Shown: in pieces, positions 10,586 through 21,060 of the stretch
How positions within the stretch are numbered: position 1 is the first letter of the stretch
How the letters are laid out: the number at the start of each line of letters is the position of its first letter
Assembly: GCA_944472155.2 (NCBI GenBank)
Contig: OX235273.1
Coordinates: 103,314,582 to 103,378,581 of the forward strand
Length of the DNA stretch: 64,000 bases
Source of the DNA: Trichobilharzia szidati
Taxonomy: Eukaryota; Platyhelminthes; Trematoda; Strigeidida; Schistosomatidae
Direction of reading: 5' to 3'
Notes under the pieces: model-generated
Databases searched by the model: none
The model's input: only the letters and a program-made list of their open reading frames with translations
Told to the model about the DNA's origin: nothing
Program-made: the position numbers and the translations under genes

Positions 10586-11795
10586 TACTTCAAAGGACTC
10601 TTGGGTTGACCATCATCTACAACTTGTCCAAAAATACCACCAACAGTCACAGAGCTGCAGTGGACATAATTTCCCCAACAAAGGCAGAAATCTTGAATGC
10701 AATAAAGCTATTGAAGACTGGGAAGGAAGCACTACCAGATTCAATTCCTCCACAAGCACTGAAAACTGACCTAGAGATCGCAGCAAGTATCATCACGCCC
10801 TTATTTCAAAAGACTTCAAAGGAAGGAAAGGTGTCTACCGATTGGAAGGAAGGCTGGTCACCTTGTCAAGCTACCAAAGAAGGAGGACTACTTACGCCTC
10901 TGCAAGATGTGGCGTGGAGTAATGCTCTTGTTCATCCACACCAAGTAAAATACCAAGTCGCATCATCCTGGAGAGAATGAAAGATGCACTGGATAAAGAA
11001 CTCCACCCCACCGACCAGAACAAGCTGACTGGATTCAGGAAAGGCGAATCATGTGCTGATCAAATTGTAACTCTACCCATCATCATCACAGAACAAAGCA
11101 TAGAATGGCAGTCAGATCTCTTTCAACCTCAACTCCATCTACTTTGAAAAGGCCGTGAAGTAATTTGAGAACTAATTCAACACTATGGCATGCAGTGCCC
11201 AGATCTTTGTCAGCCTCATTCAACAGACGGCTATATGGCAATGCCACATGTCAGGCGATCCACAACGGTAAACTCTGAGAGTTTGAATTAAATACAGGAG
11301 TAAGATCAGATGGCTGCCTATTATCACCAATACTGTTCTTAATTGTGGTGGACTGGAATTTTGAGTCAGACTGTGGAAAGCGAGAAGAGAGGAATAAACA
11401 GGACCACCGATAAGAAGACTCTAGAAGATCTGCACTTTACAAGTGACTTATATGTCTGGGAATGTAGTAACCAAGAAGTGATTGCTCAACAAATATGCAG
11501 AAGAAAGTGGAGATGAATCGAACACACTTTGAGGAAACCACCAGGTGACATCGCGCACCAGGCCATCGCTGAAGTGGAGCCAGAGTTGAAAATGACAAGC
11601 CTGGCGTGATATGTAAGTCAAATGGTGGATATCGTGTCAGGGCGAAGTGAAAGCTTATGAAAATTCTGACAAACTGTGCTGAAACAGACTGCAGAGAACA
11701 GAGTGGTAATGTGTCACTGGAGCGTTTCCTAAGCCGCACTCAGGGACCAGGAAAAGACTAACATAACAACAATATTAGTAATAATATTAATAATG
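10586..11795 (+). mobile_element. RTE/SR2-like RT fragment with internal deletion
   Basis: Frame pieces match the start of the RTE reverse transcriptase: TKAEILNAIKLLKTGKEA-PDSIPPQALK, then RK-FQL-PTKYQV-like segments and a GFRKGESCADQI equivalent near 11030. The catalytic region is absent. From about 11460 the sequence jumps to the C-terminal 'IAQQICRRKWR' segment, so roughly 0.5 kb is deleted compared with the copy at 48.4-50.0 kb. It ends in an ATA-rich tail near 11790. Confidence 0.75.
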
Positions 11796-12219
11796 GGGTA
11801 ACTAACCAACTAGTTTGTTACACAATAATAGTTTTTTTCTGTTATTCTCCAAAAGTTTCCTTCTTAACTACTGCAAAATAAAAAACATGAGTTAGACAAT
11901 GAAAACACTTCGATTTATTGACAACTGAATGTCATTTATTGACAAATTGATAAATCAACTTTCAAAATTATTATTTGAAAACATAAAAAGGGAGAATAAA
12001 TTTGAATTTCACCATGACAACAATTAAAACAAACGAGAATGAAATAGAGTGACAGAGAAATTATTATTCCTAGGGGTTTGATGAAAAGGTTTTTGGTTTA
12101 AGTGAAGTGTTCGATTGAGTCAGGAAAATTATCTTGACAAGTTTTTATAGAATTATATTTGACAGTATTAACTTCTGTCGAATGATAATATGTACATCCA
12201 GACACGCACACAAGCTCAC
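11796..12219. other. AT-rich intron stretch, nothing recognised
   Basis: No gene, RNA or repeat family was recognised. Confidence 0.5.
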
Positions 12220-12790
12220 ATTTCCTCCGTATTCATGATCTCCTCGATGTCACTCTCGGACTCACGACTCCCATTCGCTTCGCCCTCGACATCTTGCCTG
12301 ATGTGTAACATCACTTGACTATCCCCTCAGTGTTTATACAATCCACCTCTATTTCATTCTGCACACTTGTTGTGCAACTGATTCTTGATCGGTTTTCTGC
12401 TGGAGTTACTTGTTGCTTATCCTTTCTGGTTAGTCATCTGATCTAAAGTATGTAGTCAGAGAAGGCACTTGTTGACAGAGATCTGTAGTAGCCTGTTGGA
12501 AATACTTTAGGTGATGCGTGTATCAAGTTTCTAAACCATGCAGAAGCACTGACATCATATCAATGTTTTAAATCTGGATATCGTTTCTCAAGCTGAATCC
12601 GGGAGAATTCAATACTGATTTCAGATTAATGAAGTTCTCCCTTGACTTTCTGATCCCGGGTGGTTTTCATGTCCTCATGTGTGCCGCTTACCTGTAGTCG
12701 AAACGATGCTGCTAGGTGAGAGAGATAACTCCCCTTAGATTTCTCCTCCTAACGGTGGCCGATGGCTGTTATTGCAGTCGAGTAGACTAA
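12220..12790 (-). mobile_element. RTE fragment, antisense
   Basis: On the minus strand it follows the RTE C-terminal coding region from the segment before 'VTSFTYLGS' to 'RPRVTWRRS', with many lesions. Its extreme 3' terminus is missing. Confidence 0.7.
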
Positions 12791-12829
12791 TAAATTTTGA
12801 GGTTTCACATGAATTTTTGAGAATTATTG

Positions 12830-13240
12830 AAAACTAGTTAGCACCGCAAAGCTGTTTCATTTAAGCCTGGGACTCTTCATCTGCACGCAAATACATCACA
12901 CTAACGTTTGAACCGGTAACGCGAGGGCTACGAGGCCAGGCTCTTTGACCATTTTGTCATCAGGGTGATATGCAGTAATCGATGACTTTTAATTTTCACC
13001 AGTTCGTGATATTATCTCCGCTTCATGCGCAACATTCTAGACCCTAATGGTGCACCCATGAGTATATACTGCTTAAGAGTTCCCAACGAGGGTGCAGTGG
13101 CTGTCCAATGCACCCTGGTTTTCCAATGGTTCTCTAACCGATATCAGTTCATGATGAAATCCTGCAACCAATCAAATCCGTGCAAACCGAAACTTGAAGA
13201 TTCTTTAAATAATTTCAACTCGTGACGAAATCCAATATGA
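12830..13240. repeat. SINE-B fragments (antisense, then sense)
   Basis: Antisense at 12830-13010 (complement of the ribozyme-like module near 12870-12905, plus a tRNA-like part). Sense tail at 13090-13240 ('ccaatggttctctaaccg', 'tcatgatgaaatcctgc'). Confidence 0.55.
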
Positions 13241-13574
13241 ATTCAATGAAAGTTTCACAAACGAACACCAGAGAATTAGAATCTACTGCTCATTAGTACC
13301 TAACCACCGGGTGAAGTTGCCTGGAGTTCTAGTGAAACATTGTGGCCAATAGCCTCTACCAAATCAAGTTTTAGGATAAATACTCACCGAAGACACGGGC
13401 ATCCAGTGAAACTACATATCACAAATAGGTGGAGGTTATAAATCAGAGACAACTGGATCCCATCTCATAGTCAACCAGAATGCCTTGTAACCTGGGGGTC
13501 CTGTACTCAACCTTCAGTCATTACATGAAGAAATCTTCCATGGGATGAAAACGGAACCAAATATTAATTTCAAG
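13241..13574. other. Intron stretch, nothing clear
   Basis: Possible tRNA-like words near 13480 are too weak to call. No exon is seen. Confidence 0.4.
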
Positions 13575-13890
13575 TCCCATCATGAACCGAATTCAGTTAG
13601 AGATCCATTGAAAACCCACCAGGAAGTACTACTGGACAAATATTTCGTCCTTGACAGAAGTCAGAATTCTATTACAGTTGCTGAATAGTCAGCGAGCTCG
13701 TCTTATAGTCTGAAATACCTGAGTTCAATCATCCCCCACTGGAAGGGTACTCAGTACGTATTGCCGAATACTTCCAAAGTCAGAGGGTTTAGCTGTTCAT
13801 CACTCCCCTATTGTTTTAAATGGTTCTCTGATAGAAACCAGCTTGTTCTCAAACTTAAAACCAATCAAATTCCTTCAAACAAATACTTAA
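13575..13890. repeat. SINE-B fragments (antisense, then sense)
   Basis: Antisense 3' part at 13575-13655 with 'tatttcgtccttgacag', then a decayed sense copy with 'tggttctctgatagaaacc' and 'aatcaaattccttcaaac' up to 13890, about 85 bases before the next exon. Confidence 0.5.
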
Positions 13891-13974
13891 AAACTATTAC
13901 TTAATTGCAACTATCGATTTCTATTAATTTCAATAATTTCTAAATTTTATTGCTCTATTGATTTTTTTGTCCAG

Positions 13975-14285
13975 GTATTCTTCTTGGGACAGATGCTGAT
14001 ATTGATGAAAATGCTGAATTACGTTTTCGTCTTGTCGGTTCATCATTAAGCTTTAAAGTGAATCAAACCACAGGGGAATTGACCAGTCTGCAAAGTTTAG
14101 ACAGAGAGAAACAAGCAAATTATGAATTAATTGTACTGCTTATGGATAAAGGTAAACCTCCAAGATCAGCTACAGCAAAGATACATATTCATGTGACTGA
14201 TACTAATGATCATGATCCGATAGTTGTATTCCCTGTACATGGAAAAGGCAATGTCAGTGTATCTTATCGTGAACCACCAGGGGAG
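13975..14285 (+). CDS. Protocadherin, internal exon (full cadherin repeat core, DTNDH)
   Basis: The split Gly codon is completed by GT, then the exon reads ILLGTDADIDENAELRF..., FKVNQTTGELTSL, LDREKQANYELIVLLMDKG and IHVTDTNDHDPIVVF. These are the ordered hallmarks of a cadherin repeat: the DADxDENA strand, the xTGxLxxxxxLDRE motif and a calcium linker DTNDHDP, where His replaces the common Asn. The acceptor is TTTGTCCAG, the donor is GAG/GTAAGC and the end phase is 0. The exon ends in SYREPPGE and continues directly with VVARIEARDPD in the exon at 22556, which is the expected start of the next repeat. Confidence 0.95.
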
Positions 14286-14672
14286 GTAAGCAAATCACAA
14301 GAATTGAAGATTTTTAAATACATATATGTTATTGATCATTGATTTAGGGACAGGTTAGCCAATGTGCCACAAAATATATCCCATTGTGGCTTGATGTGGG
14401 ATAGATAAGAACCATCCGAAGTTCTAGTTTTTGTCGCATTTTAGCTGATAGTCAGCAACCACTGGACAATGGGGAAGCATCCAAGTTGACTCGTTGCACA
14501 TTCCATCGGATCTTTCCAACTACTTTCATATTCTTCTGATGACGCGACTGACACTCAAACTATTATACCTAAATGAATGCATACATCCTTGTCCTGGCTA
14601 ATAATGACCTAACAGTATGGCATTATGTATTCTTATTCAAAGTAATTTGCACTTCCGACCGAGTGGTAATAC
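14286..14672. other. Intron stretch before an LTR element, nothing recognised
   Basis: No exon and no clear repeat family. Confidence 0.4.
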
Positions 14673-14737
14673 TGTAACAACAAAAGACAAGGGCCAGGCA
14701 ACAGAACCAATTTGGCTAGCAACCATCTCTCACCACA
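14673..14737 (-). repeat. 3' LTR (65 bp) of the compact LTR element
   Basis: Minus-strand TGTGGTGAGAG...TTACA. It is 62 of 65 identical to the partner at 15160-15224. The stop codon of the internal frame lies inside it. Confidence 0.87.
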
Positions 14738-15135
14738 CTCGTCCCCCGGTCAAAGACATGCGACCGAAGTTGGTTCGGTCTTCTCGGTTCTTGGGGCTTT
14801 GCTCTTTTGTCTTGCTGTCTGGAATCTCGGCGCTTGCGGGTGTTCACTTGTTTCTCTCTGTTTACCGTTGCGATTGTGTCTGCGTAACCCCATCTCAACG
14901 TGACCATATATGGTCCTTCCCACCTTGGAAACTGTTTGCCTGACCCTGTCACAAATTCGTAGGTATTTCGCGTCGCACTTTCATATGCTGCTTTCTCCCG
15001 AATCCCCAGCAGCGTCCCAAGTAGCAGCCTCATCGCTGACAGATCTTGAACACCACTCAATTGCGAAGAAGCCTCAAAGTTCTGCGCGAAGATCCATTTG
15101 TCTCCATCAAAAACTGCAGGGCATAGGCTTTCCAT
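14716..15135 (-). CDS. Gag-start/integrase-end fusion frame of the LTR element (139 aa)
   Basis: The first ATG after the putative primer-binding site opens a frame of 139 residues (the frame itself extends 14 codons upstream into the 5' LTR). Residues about 1-63 (MESLCPAVFDG..., FAQNFEASSQLSG) look like a short Gag N-terminus. From about residue 64 the text changes to KQFPRWEGPYMV and a basic tail, ending FDRGTSVVRDGC inside the LTR. W-x-GPY-x-V is the typical end of Gypsy integrases. So the frame probably joins the first and last codons of a longer gag-pol through one in-frame deletion. Nothing suggests an enzymatic function. I infer both family assignments from motifs only. Confidence 0.6.
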   Translation of the reverse strand: MESLCPAVFDGDKWIFAQNFEASSQLSGVQDLSAMRLLLGTLLGIREKAAYESATRNTYEFVTGSGKQFPRWEGPYMVTLRWGYADTIATVNREKQVNTRKRRDSRQQDKRAKPQEPRRPNQLRSHVFDRGTSVVRDGC

Positions 15136-15159
15136 TTGTCGGTAGGCAGCGACACCAAA

Positions 15160-15224
15160 TGTAACAACAGAATACAAGGGCTAGGCAACAGAACCAATTT
15201 GGCTAGCAACCATCTCTCACCACA
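15160..15224 (-). repeat. 5' LTR (65 bp) of the compact LTR element
   Basis: Partner of 14673-14737, directly followed on the minus strand by the putative primer-binding site. Such a short LTR is unusual for a Gypsy-type element. Confidence 0.87.
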
Positions 15225-15339
15225 ATACTAAACTGAAATGTTCGATCTGTGTTGACATGTCTGCTCGTAGTACGGACGTTTCAACTTTACCTGACAACTA
15301 AGGTAATTTTATTTGGTTCAAGGTTTGCCAGCAATGGAG

Positions 15340-15770
15340 TTGAGAATCCACATTATTTATCTCATTAAGGACTCATCATCTGCATCTCAGTAAGTGATGT
15401 TTCCGGTGAAACACAAACTCTGTAACTGTCACTTTAAATCCCAAAGCGTTTACCACTAGATCAGTAAACCATTAAAACTACTCCATATATTTGGCATAAT
15501 TCGAAATATTGAGGTATCCCTTCAAGCAGCCCATCCTAATAAAGTTATTCTTATTAATTCAGGAAATCATAAACATGCACAAAATAATAACAAGTCATAC
15601 TGGTTACACAATGGATCTTGTCGTTCATTGGTCCAAGGGATAACACTTTGGCATCTAAAGTCGTGGAAACACCATCACTCACAAAGTGGGATACAGTCGC
15701 ATCCAGATGATGTGTATGGAATAGAAAAAACGGGCGTTCTGGTTTGTGCTACAACCAGAAAAGCGACACA
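15340..15770. repeat. Decayed Sm-alpha copies (antisense 15340-15480, sense 15605-15770)
   Basis: The antisense piece has 'aaggactcatcatctgcatc' and 'caaagcgtttaccactag'. The sense piece has 'ggtccaagggataacacttt' and 'gtcgcatccagatgatg'. Both ribozyme cores are broken. A short AT repeat follows at 15778-15791. Confidence 0.5.
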
Positions 15771-15794
15771 CAGTCACTATATATATATATACAA

Positions 15795-16275
15795 ATAATT
15801 AGTGCCATTAATAACATTAATGTTGTTTAAATAACATGGAATCAATAATAATATCAGTGGATTACAGTTCGATAGCACCGATATAAAAATACACTAAATA
15901 TCAGAGAAATAGGGAAAGATAATAATACAGATTCATGAAATTATAGTCTCTACTGAAGGCCGTCCAGGGCAGTGGTAGTGGCTGCACACAAAGCACTGGT
16001 TGTTTCACGTGAATCGCGATAGCCTCTGCTGTTTGGAGCATACGGTTGGTACCTGGATGCTTTTGACAATTTATTTGCTATCCGGTAGATGATAGAGAAG
16101 GATTTTTCAATGGTGACTTTGTGGCCGGTTTGGACCAGGTGGTCTACTATCGAACTGTTGATGTTTTTTACTACACCTTCACTTATTCACACTCGTAGAT
16201 ATTCCAGAGGGATCACGAAAAATTGAGTTCCCAGATCAACGGCCAATATAACTTACTCCTCCACAAGCTCAGCCG
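15795..16275 (-). mobile_element. Penelope-like element fragment (GIY-YIG), antisense
   Basis: The minus-strand translation gives GVSYIGR, then HLVQTGHKVTIEKSFSIIYRIANKLSK and a C-terminal tail. This matches the GIY-YIG endonuclease domain and tail seen in the other PLE copies (22950-24115 is about the same subfamily). It has stops and frameshifts, so it is a dead 3' fragment. Confidence 0.75.
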
Positions 16276-16589
16276 ATTACAATATGGTTAGTAAACCTAA
16301 AGTTTAGATGAATGAATTAGTGGATAGTTATCAGGGTGATCGTGATCTTAATGACAAGAACAAATACACACCAGTATCAACATAATCTACGTGGTCAACC
16401 ATTGTAAATGTCTAACTAGAATTTGTATATTTGTAAAGATGGAGAGGAAAAGTAACTACTGTCTGACACAGATTAGATCATGGAGTTTTTGTAATTGTGC
16501 AAGTTAATTTTGAATTTCTAGCTGACTGAATTATACTGGACTGAAATCCTCAGTCTTTGTTCGCATATTGGCCCACAAGAACGACAGTT
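16276..16589. other. Intron stretch, nothing recognised
   Basis: No coding or repeat signal recognised. Confidence 0.4.
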
Positions 16590-16795
16590 CGAAAATGTCT
16601 GGAGCCTAGCATCATGTTATTTGATGCACATTTCATCCCGTCTGGGACTAGTCATCTGGATGTATCTGTATAACCTCCAGTAAGATGTTCCCATTGAGAT
16701 CCAAACAAGCTACATCCAGATGACGAGTCTCAAAAAGGATGAAATGCACATTGTGGATTCAGCTGCTAGTCATCATCAGCCAAAATAATAAAACT
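16590..16795. repeat. Sm-alpha ribozyme regions as an inverted pair
   Basis: The antisense module at 16615-16670 ('catttcatcccgtctgggac') is followed by a sense module at 16708-16765 ('acatccagatgacgagtctc', GAAA, 'attgtggattc'). The two could pair with each other. The sense core has A in place of the first C. Confidence 0.6.
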
Positions 16796-17314
16796 TGGTT
16801 TTTAGAATAAATTGTGAAACCAAAATTAAAATATACAGTCATGGAACAGAATAAAAATGATTATGAGAATAAAAATTAAGTTTAGAATCATCGGGTGTCA
16901 CCGAGAAAGATAACTACTATCCTAGGTTAAGAGTGAAGATCATGGGAGGGAGATGGATTGAACGAACTTCTTCTGAACATAGAGACTGGGTTGAAAAATT
17001 TCAACGGTAACTGTATTATCTGTGTTTAACAATCGAAAGCATATAAGCCTAGTGAAGTGAAGTGGCAAGCTGTATCAATCCTGTTCTCTGTATCCACTCA
17101 GTGTGCCACTATGGAGAGTCTGCTTGAGCTTAGGATTGTTTATCCTAACCACGTTGAACAGCGCTAGAGAATCCGGCAATGGACTGTATTTTGTAGACAT
17201 TTGTTTGGATTTCTCCTTGTCTCTGTCATCATTATTATGATGATCATCATCACCTTGATTATTACTCACGTACTTGAACTTTATTTAGGGTGAACTATAT
17301 TGGTATCACGTATT
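16796..17314. other. Intron stretch, nothing recognised
   Basis: No coding or repeat signal recognised. The stretch ends in a TATTATTA tract that belongs to the following RTE tail. Confidence 0.4.
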
Positions 17315-18165
17315 ATTATTATATTATTATTGTTTCCTTTAGTTCCTGGAGAAACATAGGGCTTCAGCCGCAGGTCTCCATTGCGTTCGGTTCTCCGCCA
17401 ACGTTTTCACCTGGCTCCACGTCTGCCCACATGCTTTCATCTCCTCTTCACACCATCTCCTCCATGAAACCCTCTCACTGATGACCGACTTGCCTCTTCC
17501 CCTTCGGGTTCCACTCGAGGGCCTATCTTGTGATGTCACTTCATGGTTTTTTCAGAGTATGTCCAATCCACCTCCACTTCTTCCTGCATATTTCTTGCAC
17601 AATCGGTTCCTGTTGGGTTGGTTCACTCCTAGAGATCCCTTCCTATTGCTGATCTTTTCTGACCATCTGATCCTGAGTAGTATTGAGCGAAGACAGCTGT
17701 TGATGAAGGTCTGTAGTTTGTTCGAAGTGCCCTTCGTGACGCGGCCAAGTCTCTGATCCATATAGTATAGCACTGACTTCACATTGGAGTTGAAAATTCG
17801 GATCTTATCTTTCTTGCTGAGTAGTTATGTTGACCTCCACACAGACTTGAAAGAAATGAAAGCTTGCCTTGCTTTCCCAACCCTTGCTTTGATATCCTCA
17901 TCAGTTCCGTCGCCTGTAGTTGAAACGATGCTTCCCAGGTAGGTAGGTAAAGGAGGTTGCTTCTTTCAGATTCCTCCCATTTATGCTGATTGTTGTCAAT
18001 TGTTGTTGTTGTTGCTGTTAATTTTTGTTGCTGTTGGCCAGGAATCTTCATCACCTCTGTTTTCTCTATGTTCACCTGAAGTCCTATCTTCTCTGGATGC
18101 TTCTTCTGCCAACTTGTTGCTTTTCACTTGCATATCTTCCAGTTTGTGGGAAATCATTGGTATCA
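17315..18165 (-). mobile_element. RTE/SR2-like 3' fragment, antisense
   Basis: On the minus strand it reads from SHKLEDMQVKSNKLAEEA through a Gln/Asn-rich run to RRKW...GRGKS-like C-terminal segments, and ends at 17315-17370 in the conserved 3' terminus with a TAA/AAT tail. The frame is broken several times. Confidence 0.8.
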
Positions 18166-18229
18166 AGTGTTTGTGCTTAAAATTTGTACTATGTAATTGC
18201 AAATCCTGTGCCGAAAGTACGTATCTCCC

Positions 18230-18400
18230 TAAATTGTTTTCTCTAGTTGTCATAACGGGAATAATGTATGTATACATCGGTTATGACGTGGTTGTGTTCT
18301 CTAATCTGGGTGATTTCATTGTGAAGCTTTCATTGGCCACCTTCTAGACAACATCGCTTCAGCTCAAGCTTTAATATGAAGTGAACTTATTCGAACTTTT
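18230..18400 (-). repeat. Repeat F (hammerhead-like), antisense, decayed
   Basis: It shares 'gaagctttc' and 'cttctagacaacatc' and their flanks with copies at 38615-38790 and 56565-56700. Read on the minus strand, the order is GCTGAAG, GTTGTC-loop, GAAA. The stem is eroded in this copy. Confidence 0.45.
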
Positions 18401-18509
18401 TCTCCAAGGATGATATAACTGTTTCTCCTAACAGCATTTGTCGTCATTGCTTGGTGGATCGTTTCTACTAACTTGGAATTAGACTCTCTTATAGTGTGAC
18501 ATTATTATT

Positions 18510-19505
18510 ATTACTAATATCCCCTTGGGTTCCGAGTGGAACATAGGGCTTCAACAACATATCTGAACTTTCTTCAAATTCTCTACCATCCTCTTGAGCT
18601 TGGTCCACGATTGCCCAAACTCTCTCATCTCCTCCTCACACGATTTTCTCCATGTCACCCTAGGACGACCCTCACGTCACTTTCCGTTGGGATTCCACTC
18701 GAGTGATGGCCTGCGTTGAGTGCGATGTCATTCGACGGCCTCCTCAGTGTATGCCCAATCCATCTCTATTTTCTCCTACATATTTGTCGAGAAATCGGGT
18801 CTTGGTTGGTCTGTTCCACTGCAGAGTTTCTTGTTGCTAATTCTTTCTGCCCTGCCATCCGAATCTTGTTGTTTATGCTGACTGAGTGCAGAAAATTTCG
18901 AAACTGGTTTCAGGTTGATGAAGGCGTATCTTGCCTTTCTGATTCTGACCAGCTTTGACATCTGAATGACTTCATCCGTTCCACCTGCCTGTGGATGAAA
19001 CAACGCTTCCTAGATAAGTGAAGGAAGCAACCTCTGTCAACTCCTTTCTCCCGTTGATGGTGATTAGTGCTGGTTGTTGTTGTTGCTGTTGGTTGGCCGT
19101 CTTCATCACCTCCGTCTTCTCTGTGTGCACCTGGAGTCCTGTCTTCGCTGCCTGCCTATCCTGACAGTTTGTTGCCTTTCGCCTGTAAGTATTCGAGTCT
19201 CTATGACATTAAACACAAATCGTTCAAATGCGAAATCCAGGTCTTCTAGAATCTTCTTATCGGTGGTCCAACGTACTCCTGTTTTCCCACCCCCAAAGCA
19301 CAGTCTGGTGCATAATCCGGTCAAACACAACTAAGACTATCATCAGTGATAAAAGTCAGCCAGCTTGTCTTACTCCTGTATTCACTTCGAACGCCTCACT
19401 GAGTTTTCGACTGTGGATCACCTGATATATGGCATTGTCATATAGCCATCTGTTGAATGAGGTTGATAAAGACTTGGGTACTGCACGCCGTAGTGTTGAA
19501 GTAGT
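18510..19505 (-). mobile_element. RTE/SR2-like fragment, antisense, about 1 kb
   Basis: It covers the RTE C-terminal half on the minus strand, from a region before the RT active site ('ggcattgtcatatagcc', equivalent to Y-DNGT/QLYN) to the conserved 3' terminus at 18515-18560. The frame is broken. Confidence 0.78.
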
Positions 19506-19507
19506 TT

Positions 19508-19508
<1 letters not shown>

Positions 19509-19538
<30 letters not shown>
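19509..19538. repeat. (TA)n microsatellite, about 30 bp
   Basis: An uninterrupted TA run directly at the inner edge of the RTE fragment. Confidence 0.9.
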
Positions 19539-19541
<3 letters not shown>

Positions 19542-19549
19542 GGATGAAT

Positions 19550-19860
19550 TTTCTTGTAGTTTCTGAAGTTGGTTTCTTACTGGTATGCTGATTCGAGTTT
19601 TGAAATTTTTTGATGATGCATCCGTTTTTTATTGAAGACACTTAATAAATGTTTATCTTCTGTCCTCTTGAGAACTAAAGTGATGCAGTGTGTTTGAACT
19701 GTTTTAAGCTGTTTCTTTGTGAGTCATCGGTTTATTCGGTCTGTGTGCATTGATTTTCCTGTACACTTGTGTTTCTAGATTTCCTGTGTTTGTTTCTTCT
19801 CTTGACCAAGATATCTAAGAAAGGAATTTCATTGTCCTATTCTTCTTCTCAAGTATTGGT
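19550..19860 (-). mobile_element. Penelope-like RT C-terminal relic, antisense
   Basis: In shifting minus-strand frames the text resembles the end of the PLE reverse transcriptase, where 'SFLD-LVKR' is followed by 'TSVYRK-THT' and 'HK'. Matching parts are NTQVYRK, HTDRINR and THKETA. Several frameshifts make this a tentative call. Confidence 0.45.
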
Positions 19861-19864
19861 TTTT

Positions 19865-20215
19865 GTAGGGATTTAGTTTGATTGGTTGGAGGGTTTCATC
19901 ATGAACTGACATCAATTAGATAACCATTGGAAAACCTGGGAGTACTGAACAATTGTTTCGTCCTAGTTTGGGACTCTTCACAGCATGCATCCACCGCCAG
20001 GGTTCAAACCCAGGATCTACTGCTTACAAGGCGAGCTCTTAGACCATTAAGTCACTGGGACCCGATCCAGTAGCCAACCCATGAAGTCTGACTTCTGCCA
20101 ATTCATGAAATAGCGCGACCACTACGCAATGTCTTCTTCGATGAGCTACTGCCTCACCTTCAACCTGCTGCACCCTACTGGTCACGGCTTCTTCTCTTGT
20201 CAATATGATACTTAG
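19865..20215 (-). repeat. SINE-B, full-length, antisense
   Basis: All family parts are present in order on the minus strand: 5' segment, tRNA-like part with the B box 'gggtttgaaccc', the ribozyme-like module (19940-19990) and the 'tgatgaaaccctccaacc' tail. The module has a perfect stem II (GTCC/GGAC), GAAA and a palindromic stem III (ACAATTGT), but the first core base is G. Confidence 0.7.
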
Positions 20216-20254
20216 AAACATCTTGTTGTTTGATTTGTCGGTGTATTCTAGATC

Positions 20255-20472
20255 ATTTTGATTGGACACTAGTAACTAGTGTGATGTGTCTAGTCCTTTG
20301 TTTGCTGCAGACTGAATTCTGTCAGTCAAGTTTGCAATGTGGCCACCATTCTAGGTAGCTCGCCATCACGGTGCACATTGATTTGATGATATTAGATAGT
20401 TGGAGGCAATCGGCAGGAAGCCTTGGACCCAGGTTTCGTGCTAGATCATCTCTTATATTTATGATAAATAGT
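20255..20472 (-). repeat. SINE-C 3' part, antisense
   Basis: The minus strand reads GCACGAAACCTGGGTC, then CAAGGCTTCC, then the family tail ending at the small palindrome 'cactagtaactagtg'. It lacks the left half of the ribozyme module. Confidence 0.6.
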
Positions 20473-20640
20473 TTATCCCCTATAATGTATCCTGACTTTT
20501 GATTTGATTACTGAAGGTGCTGTCGTTTCTAGTCTTTGCATAACAGCCTCAGCAACTAGTGCTGATATGGACGATCCTATTGGTGTTCTTTTTATCTGTG
20601 TGTATGTATGGTCACTGGATTCAAAATAAGTTAAAAGACA
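20473..20640 (-). mobile_element. Penelope-like RT fragment, antisense
   Basis: The minus-strand translation YTQIKRTPIGSSISALVAEAVMQRLE matches the PLE RT block before the YVDD box (usual form: G-PMGSPIS-L-AE--LQRLE). The YVDD itself is not present. It joins directly to a sense PLE piece. Confidence 0.7.
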
Positions 20641-21060
20641 TAACACTAAGACTAGCAATAAAAGTGATGAAAATAACGAAAATAATACAGAATTCAAAGC
20701 GTCTGTAGCACTGCCATATAAAGAAGGAATGTCAGAAGCCTTACTTAGAATTCTCAATGACGCTGGAATTAGGGTGGCATTTAAACCAACGAAACAATTC
20801 TCTCGGAGATCAACTTTCTCGGCTTAAGGTCCCAAGAGATCCAATTAAGAATAATAATATAATTTGCCAAATACCATGTAATGACTGTGAGGACAATTAC
20901 GTAGACAAAAACTAGTCCATCCGGGTCAACTAGATTATTGGAGCATAAAAATTTAGCTACACCTAGAATAATTGACGCTGATAGGTTAAATAACCTAGAA
21001 AATAGCTCAGCCATTGCACTGCATTCACTTGCATGTAATCACAAAATATGATGCGTGGGA
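20641..21060 (+). mobile_element. Penelope-like linker/GIY-YIG fragment, sense
   Basis: The text gives AGIRVAFKPTKQFSRR, then ICQIPCNDCEDNYV, then LLEHKNLATPRI-DADRLNN-ENSSAIALHSLACNHK. V-x-Y-x-IPC-x-DC is the standard start of the PLE GIY-YIG domain. It differs in type from the 'YQFTC' PLEs elsewhere here, so at least two PLE lineages are present. Stops show it is inactive. Confidence 0.7.

Larger units (their letters stand above)
14673..15224 (-). mobile_element. Compact 552-bp LTR retroelement (Gypsy-type relic), antisense
   Basis: Two 65-bp direct repeats with three differences (14673-14737 and 15160-15224) begin with TG and end with CA. They are flanked by the 4-bp target duplication ATAC (14669-14672 and 15225-15228). 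On the minus strand the 5' LTR is followed at once by TTTGGTGTCGCTGCC. TGGTGTC is a plausible primer-binding site (tRNA ending GACACCA). The 3' LTR is preceded by the G-rich 'accgggggacgag', a plausible polypurine tract. The interior holds one open frame. Architecture and termini are complete, but gag, protease, RT and most of integrase are missing. It could be a deletion derivative or a small TRIM-like family. Confidence 0.88.

Noticed and set aside
14617..14943. Plus-strand frames opposite the LTR element
   Set aside because: They are shadows of the minus-strand internal frame of the element and cross its LTR boundary.
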